This document shows, piece by piece, positions 8,276 through 17,150 of a stretch of DNA of 64,000 nucleotides. This DNA comes from DTKD01 sp050948905. Lineage in GTDB: Bacteria > Armatimonadota > UBA5829. The DNA lies in NCBI GenBank assembly GCA_050948905.1, contig JBMNES010000001.1, forward strand, positions 62,001 to 126,000. Direction: 5' to 3'. How positions within the stretch are numbered: the first letter of the stretch is position 1; every line of letters starts with the position of its first letter. A program made the translations under genes and the position numbers. The notes beneath the pieces are model-generated. The model had not been told where the DNA came from, did not search any database, and saw only the letters and a program-made list of their open reading frames with translations.

Positions 8276-8620
8276 TTATGTGCCGCGTTCGGTCTTTTCC
8301 CAAGCCCTGTTGATCTTGGCCGCCTCTATGAAATCGTTAATCGAAAGGCCGCCGACTGAATGGGTCGTCAGCTCGACACGCACCTTGCCCCAGGATATAT
8401 GCAACTCCGGGTGGTGATTTTCCTGCTCTGCTATTTTTGCTATTTCATTGCCAAAATCCATAGCGTGCACAAAGTTTGCAAAGGCAAACGATCTCTGAAT
8501 CATATTATCGTGCACAAGCTCCCAGCCGGGTGTTTGCTGAAGGTGTTTATTGATCTCGTCGGTGGACAATTTTCCCGTAACGCCCTCACAAGCGGCACAT
8601 TTCTGCTCGGCTAGTTCCAT
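8276..8620 (-). CDS. Pterin-4a-carbinolamine dehydratase
   Basis: A PCD/DCoH family protein of 114 residues. It dehydrates 4a-hydroxy-tetrahydropterin in pterin recycling. The active-site signature ENHHPELHISWGKVRVELTT contains the His-His-Pro and the aromatic residue, and THSVGGLSINDF supplies the later Asp. The N-terminal CAAC pair is extra and could bind a metal. It is the first gene of the pterin/folate operon, with 30 bases to the reductase start. No aromatic amino acid hydroxylase is in the window, so a role in folate or other pterin metabolism is inferred. Confidence 0.92.
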   Translation of the reverse strand: MELAEQKCAACEGVTGKLSTDEINKHLQQTPGWELVHDNMIQRSFAFANFVHAMDFGNEIAKIAEQENHHPELHISWGKVRVELTTHSVGGLSINDFIEAAKINRAWEKTERGT

Positions 8621-8786
8621 TTTGCACCTCGAAGTAGTTCTCGTCGTTTTACTACCCCGGCGTCAATTGCCTTGAAACCACGCAATAGCGATGCAAGTGT
8701 TTTTGTTATAACTTCGGAGGGAATCTAATGGTCGGTCGGTAAATACTATCGTAGTCATACAATGCATTCGGTTGCGGAGGTAGCAG

Positions 8787-10277
8787 ATGAATATATCCGT
8801 TAAACAGGGGTCGCTTGCAGAGGTTGCTTGCGATGCCCTGATCGTCAATTTATTTGAGGGTGTTAAGGTTCCAGGAGGCGGAACCGGGGCTGTGGACGCA
8901 GCTCTTGGCGGACAAATCGCCAGGCAAATAGAAGAGGAAGAGTTTGAAGGCAAGCTCGGCAAGTGCATGCTCGTTCGCCCTATTAAAGAGTTCCCAGCCA
9001 AAAAGGTGATAGTGGTCGGACTTGGCAAAACGGAGAAATTCGACGCGGCAAAGATATCAATCGCTGCGGCTAAGGCCATTCGCAAATGCCAGAAGATCAA
9101 GGCTCGCAAGGTGGCCACTATTTTACACGGAGCGGGGATCGCTGGCCTGCCGGTTTTTGACTGTGCAAAGGCGACAGCACTCGGCACTTTGCTTGGCAGT
9201 TATGAGTTCACTCGATATAAGACCAATGACGAGAAAAGGGTCGAGATCGACAAAGTCGAAATCGTTGAGCTTTCCGCCGAGAAGGTATCGGATATCGAGA
9301 ATGGAATCGAACGCGCGCAGCTTATTGGAGACGCTGTTGCTTTCACGCGCGATATAGTAAACGAGCCGTCGAACGTGATCACACCTTCTTATCTTGCCGA
9401 AGTCGCGCAGGTTATAGCAAAGGAAAATAACCTGAAATGCAGGGTGATGGAGCGTGCTGAGTTCACTGAGTTGGGAATGGGGATGTATGCGGCCGTTGCG
9501 AAAGGCGCAAGCGCTGAGCCTAAGTTTATCACGCTGCGTTATGAACATCCTGAGGCGACAAAGACCATCGCGCTGGTGGGGAAAGGGATCACTTACGACA
9601 CCGGCGGGTATTCGCTGAAGGGCAGCGATTCTATGTATAGAATGAAGGACGATATGTCCGGTGCGGGCGCGGTGCTGGCGGCGATGCGGGCGATTGATAA
9701 GATCAAGCCGAAAGCGAACGTTCTGATGCTGGTCGCCGCCACAGAGAACGCCATCGGCCCGAACGCGACCCACCCTGGCGACGTCGTCACATCTCTTAGC
9801 GGTAAGACGGTTGAGATCAACAATACCGATGCCGAAGGTCGGCTGACCCTGGGAGATGCGGTGACATTCGCCAAAAATGAAGGTGCAGACGAGATAATTG
9901 ACCTTGCGACCCTTACAGGAGCCTGCGTCACGGCGCTCGGCACGGAGATATCCGGGATAGTCAGCAACAATCAGCAGCTCGCTGATGCGCTGATTGCTTC
10001 GGGAAAATCGTGCTCAGAGCTGATTTGGCAGTTGCCTATGCATGAGAATTATAAAGAGGACCTCAAAAGCGACATCGCCGATATGAAGAACACCAGCAAC
10101 GGCGGCGCGGGTGCGATCAAGGGAGCCTTGTTTATTCAGGCGTTTGCGGATGATACGCCGTGGGCGCACATCGATATGTCGTCTGTGTTTACCGAGAAAG
10201 ACCTTCCTTTGGCGAGAAAGGGAGCTGTGGGGTTCGGAGCGGGAACCCTCGTGGAATATCTGCTGCGATACGCTTGA
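8787..10277 (+). CDS. pepA: Leucyl aminopeptidase (M17)
   Basis: A cytosolic dizinc aminopeptidase of 496 residues. The macrodomain-like N-domain (about 1-150) is followed by the catalytic domain, with KGITYDTGGYSLK and the M17 signature NTDAEGRLTLGD. It releases N-terminal residues from peptides and in some bacteria also binds DNA. GGAGG lies before the ATG. A strong intrinsic terminator follows 20 bases after the stop. Confidence 0.96.
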   Translation: MNISVKQGSLAEVACDALIVNLFEGVKVPGGGTGAVDAALGGQIARQIEEEEFEGKLGKCMLVRPIKEFPAKKVIVVGLGKTEKFDAAKISIAAAKAIRKCQKIKARKVATILHGAGIAGLPVFDCAKATALGTLLGSYEFTRYKTNDEKRVEIDKVEIVELSAEKVSDIENGIERAQLIGDAVAFTRDIVNEPSNVITPSYLAEVAQVIAKENNLKCRVMERAEFTELGMGMYAAVAKGASAEPKFITLRYEHPEATKTIALVGKGITYDTGGYSLKGSDSMYRMKDDMSGAGAVLAAMRAIDKIKPKANVLMLVAATENAIGPNATHPGDVVTSLSGKTVEINNTDAEGRLTLGDAVTFAKNEGADEIIDLATLTGACVTALGTEISGIVSNNQQLADALIASGKSCSELIWQLPMHENYKEDLKSDIADMKNTSNGGAGAIKGALFIQAFADDTPWAHIDMSSVFTEKDLPLARKGAVGFGAGTLVEYLLRYA

Positions 10278-10296
10278 TGTAAGACAGGGAATAACA

Positions 10297-10336
10297 GGCC
10301 AACTGTACACAGCGCGTACAGTTGGCCGTTTTTTAT
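10297..10336 (+). terminator. Intrinsic terminator of pepA
   Basis: A perfect 12-bp stem, GGCCAACTGTAC with its complement (10297-10324), is followed by GTTTTTTATT. The T-run lies on the plus strand, so it ends pepA transcription. Its tail overlaps the last bases of the convergent acetyltransferase gene. Confidence 0.9.
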
Positions 10337-10824
10337 TCTTTTGCGACTTTGGCTAAACCCTCTGAGGTCAGTCGCATCGTCAGCCATTCGTCGAGAGGCT
10401 CTGCACCGTGAGCTTTGTAAAAATCAATGGCAGGCTGGTTCCATCGCAGCACCTGCCACTCCATTCGGCCGCAATTTCGCTTCTCGGCGATGCTGGCGAC
10501 CGTTTTGAACATAGCTTTTCCGATGCCTTTGCTGCGAAGATGAGGCCGAACGTATATATCCTCAAGGTATAACCCGGCACGACCTAAGAACGTCGACATA
10601 GAGTGGAAAAATATCGCATAGGCCGCAGGTTGCCCATCGTAAAACGCCACCAGCGCTTCGGCGGCCGGACACTTGCCAAACAAGGTCTCGCTCAGCGATT
10701 GTTCGGTCGCCTCCAGCGTGTGGGTTAATTTCTCGTACTCGGCGAGTTCCCTGATGAGTGTGAGGATCATCGGGATATCCTCCTGAACGGCATCGCGTAT
10801 CACCAAGCCTTCTATTTCAGACAA
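10333..10824 (-). CDS. GNAT-family N-acetyltransferase (diamine/thialysine type)
   Basis: An acetyltransferase of 163 residues. The acetyl-CoA loop is RSKGIGKAMF, preceded by LEDIYVRP and followed by CGRMEWQVLRWNQPAIDFY. This last motif is typical of the spermidine/thialysine acetyltransferase branch. The substrate is unproven. It is a single gene between two terminators. Confidence 0.88.
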   Translation of the reverse strand: MSEIEGLVIRDAVQEDIPMILTLIRELAEYEKLTHTLEATEQSLSETLFGKCPAAEALVAFYDGQPAAYAIFFHSMSTFLGRAGLYLEDIYVRPHLRSKGIGKAMFKTVASIAEKRNCGRMEWQVLRWNQPAIDFYKAHGAEPLDEWLTMRLTSEGLAKVAKE

Positions 10825-10843
10825 GCTACATTCCTCCGTAAAT

Positions 10844-10877
10844 AAAATCTGAGGTCAGACAACGCAGTCCGACCTCA
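10844..10877 (-). terminator. Intrinsic terminator downstream of the phosphodiesterase pair
   Basis: On the minus strand an 11-bp stem TGAGGTCGGAC/GTCTGACCTCA (one G-T pair, six-base loop) is followed by GATTTTATTT. It ends transcripts of the two glycerophosphodiester phosphodiesterase genes before the acetyltransferase gene. Confidence 0.82.
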
Positions 10878-10942
10878 TTGTATAGAAAATCACGAACAGG
10901 CGACATTTTTGCAGCCGCCTGTCTCAGACTATTACACAAACA

Positions 10943-11782
10943 CTATTTGGCTAACTGTTCCGTGAGCCAGGCAGCTTTATTAGTGGTTATCCCGACTACC
11001 CCGAAATCGATTACCCGCTGCGCATCAGCGACCTGGTCACAGGTGTACACGAACATCTTTAACCCGACTGACGCGGCTTTATCGACAAACGCCTTGTTAA
11101 TAACTGAGTATTTCAAGTCCATACCGTCCAGTTTATTATCAAGACATTCCTTGATGACAAGCTCTTCGTCGTACGGCAGAAAAGCGCCTGTATCAGGGTC
11201 CTTCGGAGCCTGTTTTAGATAATATACCTGCCTGCGAGGCATCAGTTTCTTTGCGCCCGCGCAGACGTCGAGGTTGAAACAAATCACAGCGACCTGGTAG
11301 CGCTTATCGTTTTTTTCTAATACGTCGCGCAAATAGGGCAGTATCTCCACGCCGGATTTGACCTCACATAGGATCGTGCAGTCCCTGGGAAGGGTGGCGA
11401 TTACTTCCTCAAGGAAAGGCATCTTTTCGCCCTTATACTTCTCCGATTTGAATGACCCGACATCGAGCTTTCGCAACGCGGCGGAATCCGTGTCTTTGAC
11501 TACGAGATCAACCCCGCTGGTGCGTTTTGTGTTGGCGTCGTGGCTGCAAATTATTTTGTTGTCTTTGGTCAAACGAACGTCGAGTTCAACCGCCTTGACA
11601 CCAGTATTCCACGCCTGATGGAACGCGGCCTGTGTGTTCTCCGGGGCGATTTTTGCCTCGCCCCGATGAGCGATCAATAGAACATTCTTCGATTTTGCCG
11701 CGGCCGTCGTTTCGGTGGCGTGAGCCTGGCCGGCGCAGGCAGCAGCCGTTATGCATATAACCCAAAGCGCTAAAGTTCTCAT
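10943..11782 (-). CDS. Secreted glycerophosphodiester phosphodiesterase family protein (copy 1)
   Basis: A 279-residue protein with a signal peptide (MRTLALWVICITAAACAGQAHA). The GDPD barrel follows, with LIAHRGE, APENT, ELDVRLTKDNKIICSHD and EVKSG carrying the catalytic His and metal-binding acids. It should hydrolyse glycerophosphodiesters outside the cytoplasm. The start at 11782 restores the signal peptide; the longer open frame upstream is antisense noise. It is about half identical in its motifs to the next gene upstream, so the pair arose by tandem duplication. Confidence 0.9.
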   Translation of the reverse strand: MRTLALWVICITAAACAGQAHATETTAAAKSKNVLLIAHRGEAKIAPENTQAAFHQAWNTGVKAVELDVRLTKDNKIICSHDANTKRTSGVDLVVKDTDSAALRKLDVGSFKSEKYKGEKMPFLEEVIATLPRDCTILCEVKSGVEILPYLRDVLEKNDKRYQVAVICFNLDVCAGAKKLMPRRQVYYLKQAPKDPDTGAFLPYDEELVIKECLDNKLDGMDLKYSVINKAFVDKAASVGLKMFVYTCDQVADAQRVIDFGVVGITTNKAAWLTEQLAK

Positions 11783-11795
11783 GGCTATCTTCTGT

Positions 11796-12638
11796 CTATT
11801 TCGACAACTCACCTGAAAGCCAGGCGGCGCGATTCGAGGTGATGCCATCGACACCCATCGCCGCAAGGCGCTTGGCATCGTCGACGCTGTCGCAGGTCCA
11901 GACGAATATCTTAAGGCCAGCGGCCTTAACACGGTCGACATATTCCTTGGTAACTGCGTGATATTCGATATTGAGGCCGTCGAGGTTATTGTCGAGGCAA
12001 GTTTTGATAATGTCGTCGCCATAAAATTGCTTTCCGGTTTCCGGGTCTTTTTTTGAAGAGCTGAGATAGTATACCTGCATATCCGGCATCATCTGTTTGG
12101 CTCTCGCGCAGACATCAAGACCGAAGGAGATGATTGTAACCTGTGAGCGCTTGCCGCTCTCGTCAAGTGCCGTCCTCAAAAATGGAAGGATTTCCGGGCC
12201 GGACTTGATCTCGCAGAAAATGTTACCACCCCTGGGTATGCTGGCGAACGCTTCCTCAATGAAAGGCATCTTCTCGCCGGCATATTTCTCCCCTTTCCAT
12301 TTGCCCACATCGACTTTTCTCAGGTCTTCGGCGTAGGAATCCCTGATGACCATCGACACTCCGCCTGTGCGCTTGGTGTTGGCGTCGTGTGAACAGATAA
12401 TCCTGTTATCCTTGGTGAGATAGCAATCCAGCTCGACGAGTTTAACTCCCTTTTTCCAGGCCAAATTAAACGACGCCAGAGTATTTTCCGGGGCTATATA
12501 CGACTCACCCCTGTGTGCGATCCATAGCATTTTTTTGCTCCCTTTGGCATTAGCCTCTGCTTCACGCATCCCGGATCCGCCGACCAATACAGCCGCCATA
12601 ACCGCTATTGCGCATACGTACCATACAGTTCTGAACAT
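11796..12638 (-). CDS. Secreted glycerophosphodiester phosphodiesterase family protein (copy 2)
   Basis: A 280-residue paralogue of the downstream gene. The signal peptide is MFRTVWYVCAIAVMAAVLVG. Motifs LWIAHRGE, APENT, ELDCYLTKDNRIICSHD and EIKSG are conserved, and both share a KMPF[IL]EE segment. GAGGGAG precedes the ATG at 12638 by seven bases; the ATG six codons upstream lacks this. The gap to the second copy is 13 bases, so the two are cotranscribed. Confidence 0.9.
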   Translation of the reverse strand: MFRTVWYVCAIAVMAAVLVGGSGMREAEANAKGSKKMLWIAHRGESYIAPENTLASFNLAWKKGVKLVELDCYLTKDNRIICSHDANTKRTGGVSMVIRDSYAEDLRKVDVGKWKGEKYAGEKMPFIEEAFASIPRGGNIFCEIKSGPEILPFLRTALDESGKRSQVTIISFGLDVCARAKQMMPDMQVYYLSSSKKDPETGKQFYGDDIIKTCLDNNLDGLNIEYHAVTKEYVDRVKAAGLKIFVWTCDSVDDAKRLAAMGVDGITSNRAAWLSGELSK

Positions 12639-12796
12639 TATACACTCCCTCAGCAAGACGCCGCTTGCTTCAACTAGCTTATATTTAATTTTAGACGTGC
12701 GGCAGAAAATGACCTTCCCTGTGTTGTGGCTAACAAAGCACGATGGACATTTACTACAGGTAGCCGTTGGGGTTGATAGATGACGGAGTTGTCAAA

Positions 12797-13750
12797 TCAA
12801 CCGATTAGTTGCGGGGTTGAGGTTGGGCCGATGACTGTAGGGCCTTCATCTGTCCAGCACAGTTTGTCTATACACATCCTGCGGGCAGTCATTTTTTCGT
12901 CCCACGCGTGATAGACTATGCAGGTCTCACCGTCCGGTCCTGTTACGAAGCTGTTATGACCAGGGCCTATGACCTTGCCCGGCACAGTGCGCAGAATCCG
13001 GGGAGCCTCCGGACTGTCGTCGGCGTAAGGGCCCATTACGGAATCGGCAACCACGTAGTCCACCCCATAAGTGTCGTTCTCATAGCAACCACCACTATAG
13101 AAACAATAATACTTCCCCTTATGCATTAACACAGAAGCGCCTTCGAGGGTATGCCAGTCATAGATGCCATCGTACATCGGTCGATTTGCCCGAAATCGCT
13201 GCCAGTCCCGTGTGGCGCGCGCGACCACTCTTTCTTTGCCGGCCAAGCGCTTCATTTCGACTAATTCATCAACCACTAACGCGGTACCGGCGCGAATCCT
13301 GTCATCGGAATCAAGAAAATCTTTGCAGTAAAACAGATACCACTTGCCATCGGTATCCTGAAAAGGGTGCGCGTCAATGGCGAAAGTGACGGATTCATCA
13401 GTAATGGGCTCGCCGATATCGGTATATGGCCCAAGGGGGAGGTTGCTGGTGGCCACGTGAAGCCGGTGGGGGTCGCCCACTGAATAATACATATAGAAGA
13501 CACCATCCAAAAACGCTATCTCTGGGGCCCAATAGTCATTCAGGTATTTCGAATCAACAGCGTTTAGCGCCCAGCCGTGAGACTCCCAATTGACCAGATC
13601 AGGGGATGTTTTAATTGGGAAGCGGCTTGGTGCGCTGGTGTCGGCGGATCGCGGGCCAGTGCCGACTGCGTAGTAGGTCTGCCCAACTTTCCAGACGAAA
13701 GGGTCTGCGAAATAATCGGGGCAAACGGGGTTTGTGTAAGTTATGGGCAT
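12797..13750 (-). CDS. GH43-family glycoside hydrolase
   Basis: A five-bladed beta-propeller hydrolase of about 317 residues without a signal peptide. The three acidic residues are visible: Asp in DYFADPFVW (base), Asp in FAIDAHPF (modulator) and Glu in LEGASVLMHKGKYY (acid). Family members remove arabinose or xylose from plant polysaccharides. The ATG at 13750 directly abuts the T-run of a terminator-like hairpin, and its AGGTGG lies in the hairpin arm. A TTG at 13810 would read through the hairpin and is judged less likely. Confidence 0.87.
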   Translation of the reverse strand: MPITYTNPVCPDYFADPFVWKVGQTYYAVGTGPRSADTSAPSRFPIKTSPDLVNWESHGWALNAVDSKYLNDYWAPEIAFLDGVFYMYYSVGDPHRLHVATSNLPLGPYTDIGEPITDESVTFAIDAHPFQDTDGKWYLFYCKDFLDSDDRIRAGTALVVDELVEMKRLAGKERVVARATRDWQRFRANRPMYDGIYDWHTLEGASVLMHKGKYYCFYSGGCYENDTYGVDYVVADSVMGPYADDSPEAPRILRTVPGKVIGPGHNSFVTGPDGETCIVYHAWDEKMTARRMCIDKLCWTDEGPTVIGPTSTPQLIG

Positions 13751-13795
13751 AAAAAAGGCCACCTGCCATATTTTTAATAATATAGCACGTGGCCT
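13751..13795 (-). terminator. Terminator hairpin that also contains the GH43 ribosome binding site
   Basis: On the minus strand AGGCCACGTGC and GCAGGTGGCCT pair over 11 bp (one mismatch, 18-base loop), followed by TTTTTT and directly by the ATG of the GH43 gene. It would terminate the HDOD transcript. The AGGTGG used by the GH43 gene is in the 3' arm. A weak internal promoter (TTTACG 13802-13807, TATATT 13779-13784, 17-base gap) could start transcripts that lack the 5' arm. Confidence 0.75.
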
Positions 13796-13810
13796 GTAAC
13801 ACGTAAACAA

Positions 13811-14686
13811 TCAAGCAGCGCGCTTGGTCCTGGCCGGCATAGTGTCGCCCCAGGCGAGTATATCGCCACACTGACCGAGGCGTCTGCGAACCGACATCGT
13901 GAGATGATCCAATTCCTCAACGCTAAGGCCCGTATACTCGGCTATCTCATCCAAACCGATATCGTTGGCAACACCCACGATATAGCTTCTCGACATCCGC
14001 TTGGCCAGTAAATTAGCGGCCCCGACTGCCCTGGCAAGCCCTTCGTGATTAGGGGAGTCTTCCGGGTTATGATGATAGAATATTCCCTCTACCAGCGTCT
14101 CCGGGAACTGCCAGCTCTTGGCTAGCTCGCCTCCTATTTTGGCGTGGTCGGTGCTGAGCAGGGCATTTTCCTCGACCACCATCGGCCGGCCGTATTCCCG
14201 GCACGACTCTACTATCTGTCCAAATCTATGAGGCAGCGCACGGGCGATGATAAGCTTTCCTACGTCGTGAAGCAAACCGGCGACAAAGGCGGACTCTGCG
14301 CCGCTGTTTCTTGACATTCTCGCATATAAGACCTCGGTGCCGACCGCGCACGTGACTGAGTGTGTCCACATCTCTCGCCAGTCGAAATCCGGAAACATCT
14401 GTCTCGGAAACAGGGTGTCGATAATTGATGCCGAAGCGGCCAGGTTGCGTATTGAGCTAAAACCCAGGGTCACCACAGCATCTGTGATTGTCTCTGCTTT
14501 TACCCTGCGAGCATAAAATGCTGAGTTTGCCATTCGAAGCACTTTTGTCGCAAGGGATTGATCCAGCATAATCACCTCAGCGACTTGATCCGCAGAGGCA
14601 TCTGGAGAGTTTGTTATATGAATAATACGTGCCAGCGCCGGGGAGACGCTCGGCAGGTCTATCTTGCCACCTGATCGACGAAACAT
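13811..14686 (-). CDS. HDOD-domain signalling protein
   Basis: A 291-residue protein built almost entirely of one HDOD domain. It begins LPSVSPALARII and contains LDQSLATKVLRMANSAFY, the HD pair in VAGLLHDVGKL and H in DHAKIGGELA. HDOD proteins act in bacterial signal transduction, often in chemotaxis or cyclic-nucleotide networks; their chemistry is usually unknown. GGAGGAG stands before the ATG at 14686. The longer open frame to 15265 is antisense to the VKOR gene. A conserved C-terminal DE-rich helix follows the domain. Confidence 0.9.
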   Translation of the reverse strand: MFRRSGGKIDLPSVSPALARIIHITNSPDASADQVAEVIMLDQSLATKVLRMANSAFYARRVKAETITDAVVTLGFSSIRNLAASASIIDTLFPRQMFPDFDWREMWTHSVTCAVGTEVLYARMSRNSGAESAFVAGLLHDVGKLIIARALPHRFGQIVESCREYGRPMVVEENALLSTDHAKIGGELAKSWQFPETLVEGIFYHHNPEDSPNHEGLARAVGAANLLAKRMSRSYIVGVANDIGLDEIAEYTGLSVEELDHLTMSVRRRLGQCGDILAWGDTMPARTKRAA

Positions 14687-14816
14687 AGGCTCCTCCGTAA
14701 ATACTACAATACAACAGGCGCATAAGCGCAATAAATGCATTTGCCTCAAGGGATTGTTCCGCGATTGTGCACTGTCTTTCCAAGGGTATTTATGTAATGA
14801 AGCGCAAAAAATCGAA

Positions 14817-15260
14817 ATGAAGCTCGCAATACCCATACTGATCGGCATACTGGCTTTCGTTGGATTTGCGGATTCCGTATATTTGACGATGGCACACTTC
14901 GGAATAATTAACCCAGCCACCCTCGAAGAGTCGGCTGTATGTTCGCTTACTGACAACAGTTGCGAGAAGGCAGCGACATCCACTTCGGCGACTACAGCGG
15001 GCATACCAAATGCCTTATTGGGGACCGTGTATTTTGCCGCAGTGCTTGGAGTTGTCGGGTTAAGATTGATTTTAGGCAGGTGGTTCGCACTGTATCCGAC
15101 GTTCGCGTTTCTTTTGGCGGGGCTTGGGTTCAGCGCGTATTTGACCCAGGAGCTAATATTTAAACTACAACAACACTGCCCATTTTGCCTGACCGCCCAC
15201 GCGATCAACGTCTTCGTGCTCACTCTATTTGTGATCTCTGTCAAGCCCTGGAGACGCTGA
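14817..15260 (+). CDS. Vitamin K epoxide reductase (VKOR) family membrane protein
   Basis: A 147-residue protein with four hydrophobic segments. The loop cysteine pair CSLTDNSC and the active-site CPFC in the last helix are the VKOR signature. Bacterial VKOR reoxidises a DsbA-like partner and passes electrons to quinones, driving disulfide formation. No DsbA fusion is present. The start is uncertain because no Shine-Dalgarno sequence is clear; the ATG at 14817 begins just before the first membrane helix. Confidence 0.9.
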   Translation: MKLAIPILIGILAFVGFADSVYLTMAHFGIINPATLEESAVCSLTDNSCEKAATSTSATTAGIPNALLGTVYFAAVLGVVGLRLILGRWFALYPTFAFLLAGLGFSAYLTQELIFKLQQHCPFCLTAHAINVFVLTLFVISVKPWRR

Positions 15261-15289
15261 ACCAATCGATGAAGGGGGGAGTATCATAA

Positions 15290-15318
15290 TTGCAAGTGCA
15301 GGGCGGTTATGGTATTCT
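15290..15318 (+). promoter_or_regulatory. Probable sigma-70 promoter of metX-metW
   Basis: TTGCAA (15290-15295) and TATTCT (15313-15318) are 17 bases apart. Transcription would start near 15325, leaving a leader of roughly 40 bases. I see no SAM riboswitch structure in that space. Confidence 0.55.
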
Positions 15319-15366
15319 GAAAGCGCAGATTTCTTCGCATTAACACCATCTTGTCGGGATTGAGCA

Positions 15367-16521
15367 GTGTCATCTGAACAGGAATCCATTGGGATTGTAG
15401 AAACGCAATATTGTACTATCGCTGAGCCACCGCATCAGTTGGAACTGGAATGCGGACGCAGGCTTGGGCCGGTTACGATCGCCTATGAAACCTACGGCGA
15501 GCTTAACAAAGATAAGAGCAACGCGATACTTGTTATCCACGCCCTTACCGGAGACGCGCACGCCGCGGGCAGACATCATCCGTCGGATCGGAAGCCGGGA
15601 TGGTGGGATAATATGATCGGCCCCAACAAAGCATTCGATACGGATCGATATTTTGTGATCTGCGCGAACTGCATAGGCGGATGCAAAGGCAGCACTGGTC
15701 CCTCCTCCATTAACCCGGAAACAGGAAAGCCGTATGGATTGGATTTTCCGATGGTGACAATCGGGGACATGGTGCGGGTGCAGAAGGAGCTGATTGATCG
15801 GCTGGGTATAGACCAACTGGCGTGCGTTGTCGGCGGCAGTATGGGCGGTATGCAGGTGTTGCAGTGGGCGACCACATATCCTGACAGGATGCGGCTGGTG
15901 ATACCTATAGCCACAACCGCCAGGTTGTCCCCTCAAGCGATCGCCTTTGACGCCGTGGGAAGACACGCGATTATGGCCGATCCGAATTGGAATAATGGCG
16001 ACTACTACAGCGGGCAGATTCCCAGCCGGGGGCTTGGCATTGCTCGCATGATTGGGCATATTACGTATTTGAGCGACGCATCAATGCATGCGAAGTTCGG
16101 CCGGGATTTGCAGGATAAAGTGACTCCCGACTACGATTTTGTGACGGAGTTCCAGGTCGAGAGCTATTTGAACTATCAGGGCGATGAGTTCGTAAAGCGC
16201 TTCGACGCTAATTCATATTTATATTTAAGCAAGGCGATGGACTATTTCGACCTGTCGCAGCCGAGCGGGGATTTGCGGGAGGCTCTTTCGAGGGTGCGAG
16301 CGGCGGCATTGGTGATTTCTTTTTCGTCGGATTGGTTATTTCCATCGTATATGTCAAAAGAGATAGTCTCGGCGCTGAGGCGTAACAATGTCGATGTCAG
16401 CTATGCGGAGATTCAATCGGATTATGGTCACGACGCTTTCCTGCTGGAGGTGGACACCCTGAGCCGATTGATAACGAATTTCCTCGAATACGCTGACCTT
16501 AGGAAATCTGATGACGACTGA
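15367..16521 (+). CDS. metX: Homoserine O-acetyltransferase
   Basis: An alpha/beta hydrolase of 384 residues that acylates homoserine for methionine synthesis. The nucleophile Ser lies in VVGGSMGGMQ, the family block is NCIGGCKGSTGPSS, and the C-terminal Asp and His are in SFSSDWLFP and DYGHDAFLLE. It starts at a GTG with no strong Shine-Dalgarno sequence. It overlaps metW by 11 bases. Succinyl-CoA use cannot be excluded from sequence alone. Confidence 0.94.
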   Translation: MSSEQESIGIVETQYCTIAEPPHQLELECGRRLGPVTIAYETYGELNKDKSNAILVIHALTGDAHAAGRHHPSDRKPGWWDNMIGPNKAFDTDRYFVICANCIGGCKGSTGPSSINPETGKPYGLDFPMVTIGDMVRVQKELIDRLGIDQLACVVGGSMGGMQVLQWATTYPDRMRLVIPIATTARLSPQAIAFDAVGRHAIMADPNWNNGDYYSGQIPSRGLGIARMIGHITYLSDASMHAKFGRDLQDKVTPDYDFVTEFQVESYLNYQGDEFVKRFDANSYLYLSKAMDYFDLSQPSGDLREALSRVRAAALVISFSSDWLFPSYMSKEIVSALRRNNVDVSYAEIQSDYGHDAFLLEVDTLSRLITNFLEYADLRKSDDD

Positions 16522-17146
16522 AATTAGAAGTGTGCTGCGTTCAAACGGGGATTTGCGGCCTCAATATCAGTTTATTGTAGATACCGTGAAGCCGGGAAGT
16601 TCGGTTCTGGACCTGGGCTGTGGCGGAGGAGAGCTGATGAAGGCCCTGCAAAAACAGAAGCGCGCCCGTGTGCAGGGAATAGAGCTTTCGGACGTGGCGG
16701 TGCAGTCGTGCGTGGAAAAGGGGCTGTTTGTATATCACGGCGACCTGAACGAAGGCCTGGCAGATTTCAATGACAACAGCGTGGATTATGTGATTCTCAC
16801 CAGCACGATTCAAGTGCTGCAGCGACCAGATCTATTGATATTGGAAGCTGCGCGTGTCGGCAGGCAATGCGTCATCTCAGTTCCGAACTTCGGCTACTGG
16901 CGTGTGCGAATGCAGTTGATGTTTCAGGGCGTTATGCCGAAGACATCGCGTTTGCCTTATGAGTGGTATGACACACCAAATATTCACCTGACTACCATCA
17001 GCGATTTCAAGAGGTTCTGCCGCGAGAGGAACCTGCGAATCGTGGACGAAACCAACCTGGTGATTGGTGATAAGAGATGCAAACGGGTGCGGGCGCTGCC
17101 GAACTTCTTCGCTGACTACGCCATATTTGTGCTACAGCGCGAATAG
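16511..17146 (+). CDS. metW: Methionine biosynthesis protein MetW
   Basis: A 211-residue SAM-dependent-methyltransferase-fold protein. VLDLGCGGGELM is the SAM loop; SVPNFGYWRVR and LPYEWYDTPNIHLTT are MetW signatures. MetW partners MetX in the acyltransferase step in many bacteria; the exact reaction is debated. It overlaps the metX end, so the two are translationally coupled. It converges on the barrel gene with a four-base gap. Confidence 0.93.
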   Translation: MTTEIRSVLRSNGDLRPQYQFIVDTVKPGSSVLDLGCGGGELMKALQKQKRARVQGIELSDVAVQSCVEKGLFVYHGDLNEGLADFNDNSVDYVILTSTIQVLQRPDLLILEAARVGRQCVISVPNFGYWRVRMQLMFQGVMPKTSRLPYEWYDTPNIHLTTISDFKRFCRERNLRIVDETNLVIGDKRCKRVRALPNFFADYAIFVLQRE

Positions 17147-17150
17147 CCTG

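Noticed and set aside
9123..9773. Long minus-strand open frame inside pepA
   Set aside because: It is a shadow frame with no motif; pepA is intact on the other strand.
11783..12022. 80-residue N-terminal extension on the first phosphodiesterase
   Set aside because: It overlaps the second copy and masks a clear signal peptide that begins at 11782.
14687..15265. N-terminal extension of the HDOD gene
   Set aside because: It is antisense to the VKOR gene, which has the full CxxC signature; the GGAGGAG at the ATG at 14686 fixes the start.
15319..15366. SAM riboswitch before metX
   Set aside because: The leader is only about 40 bases, with no conserved stems of a known SAM riboswitch.
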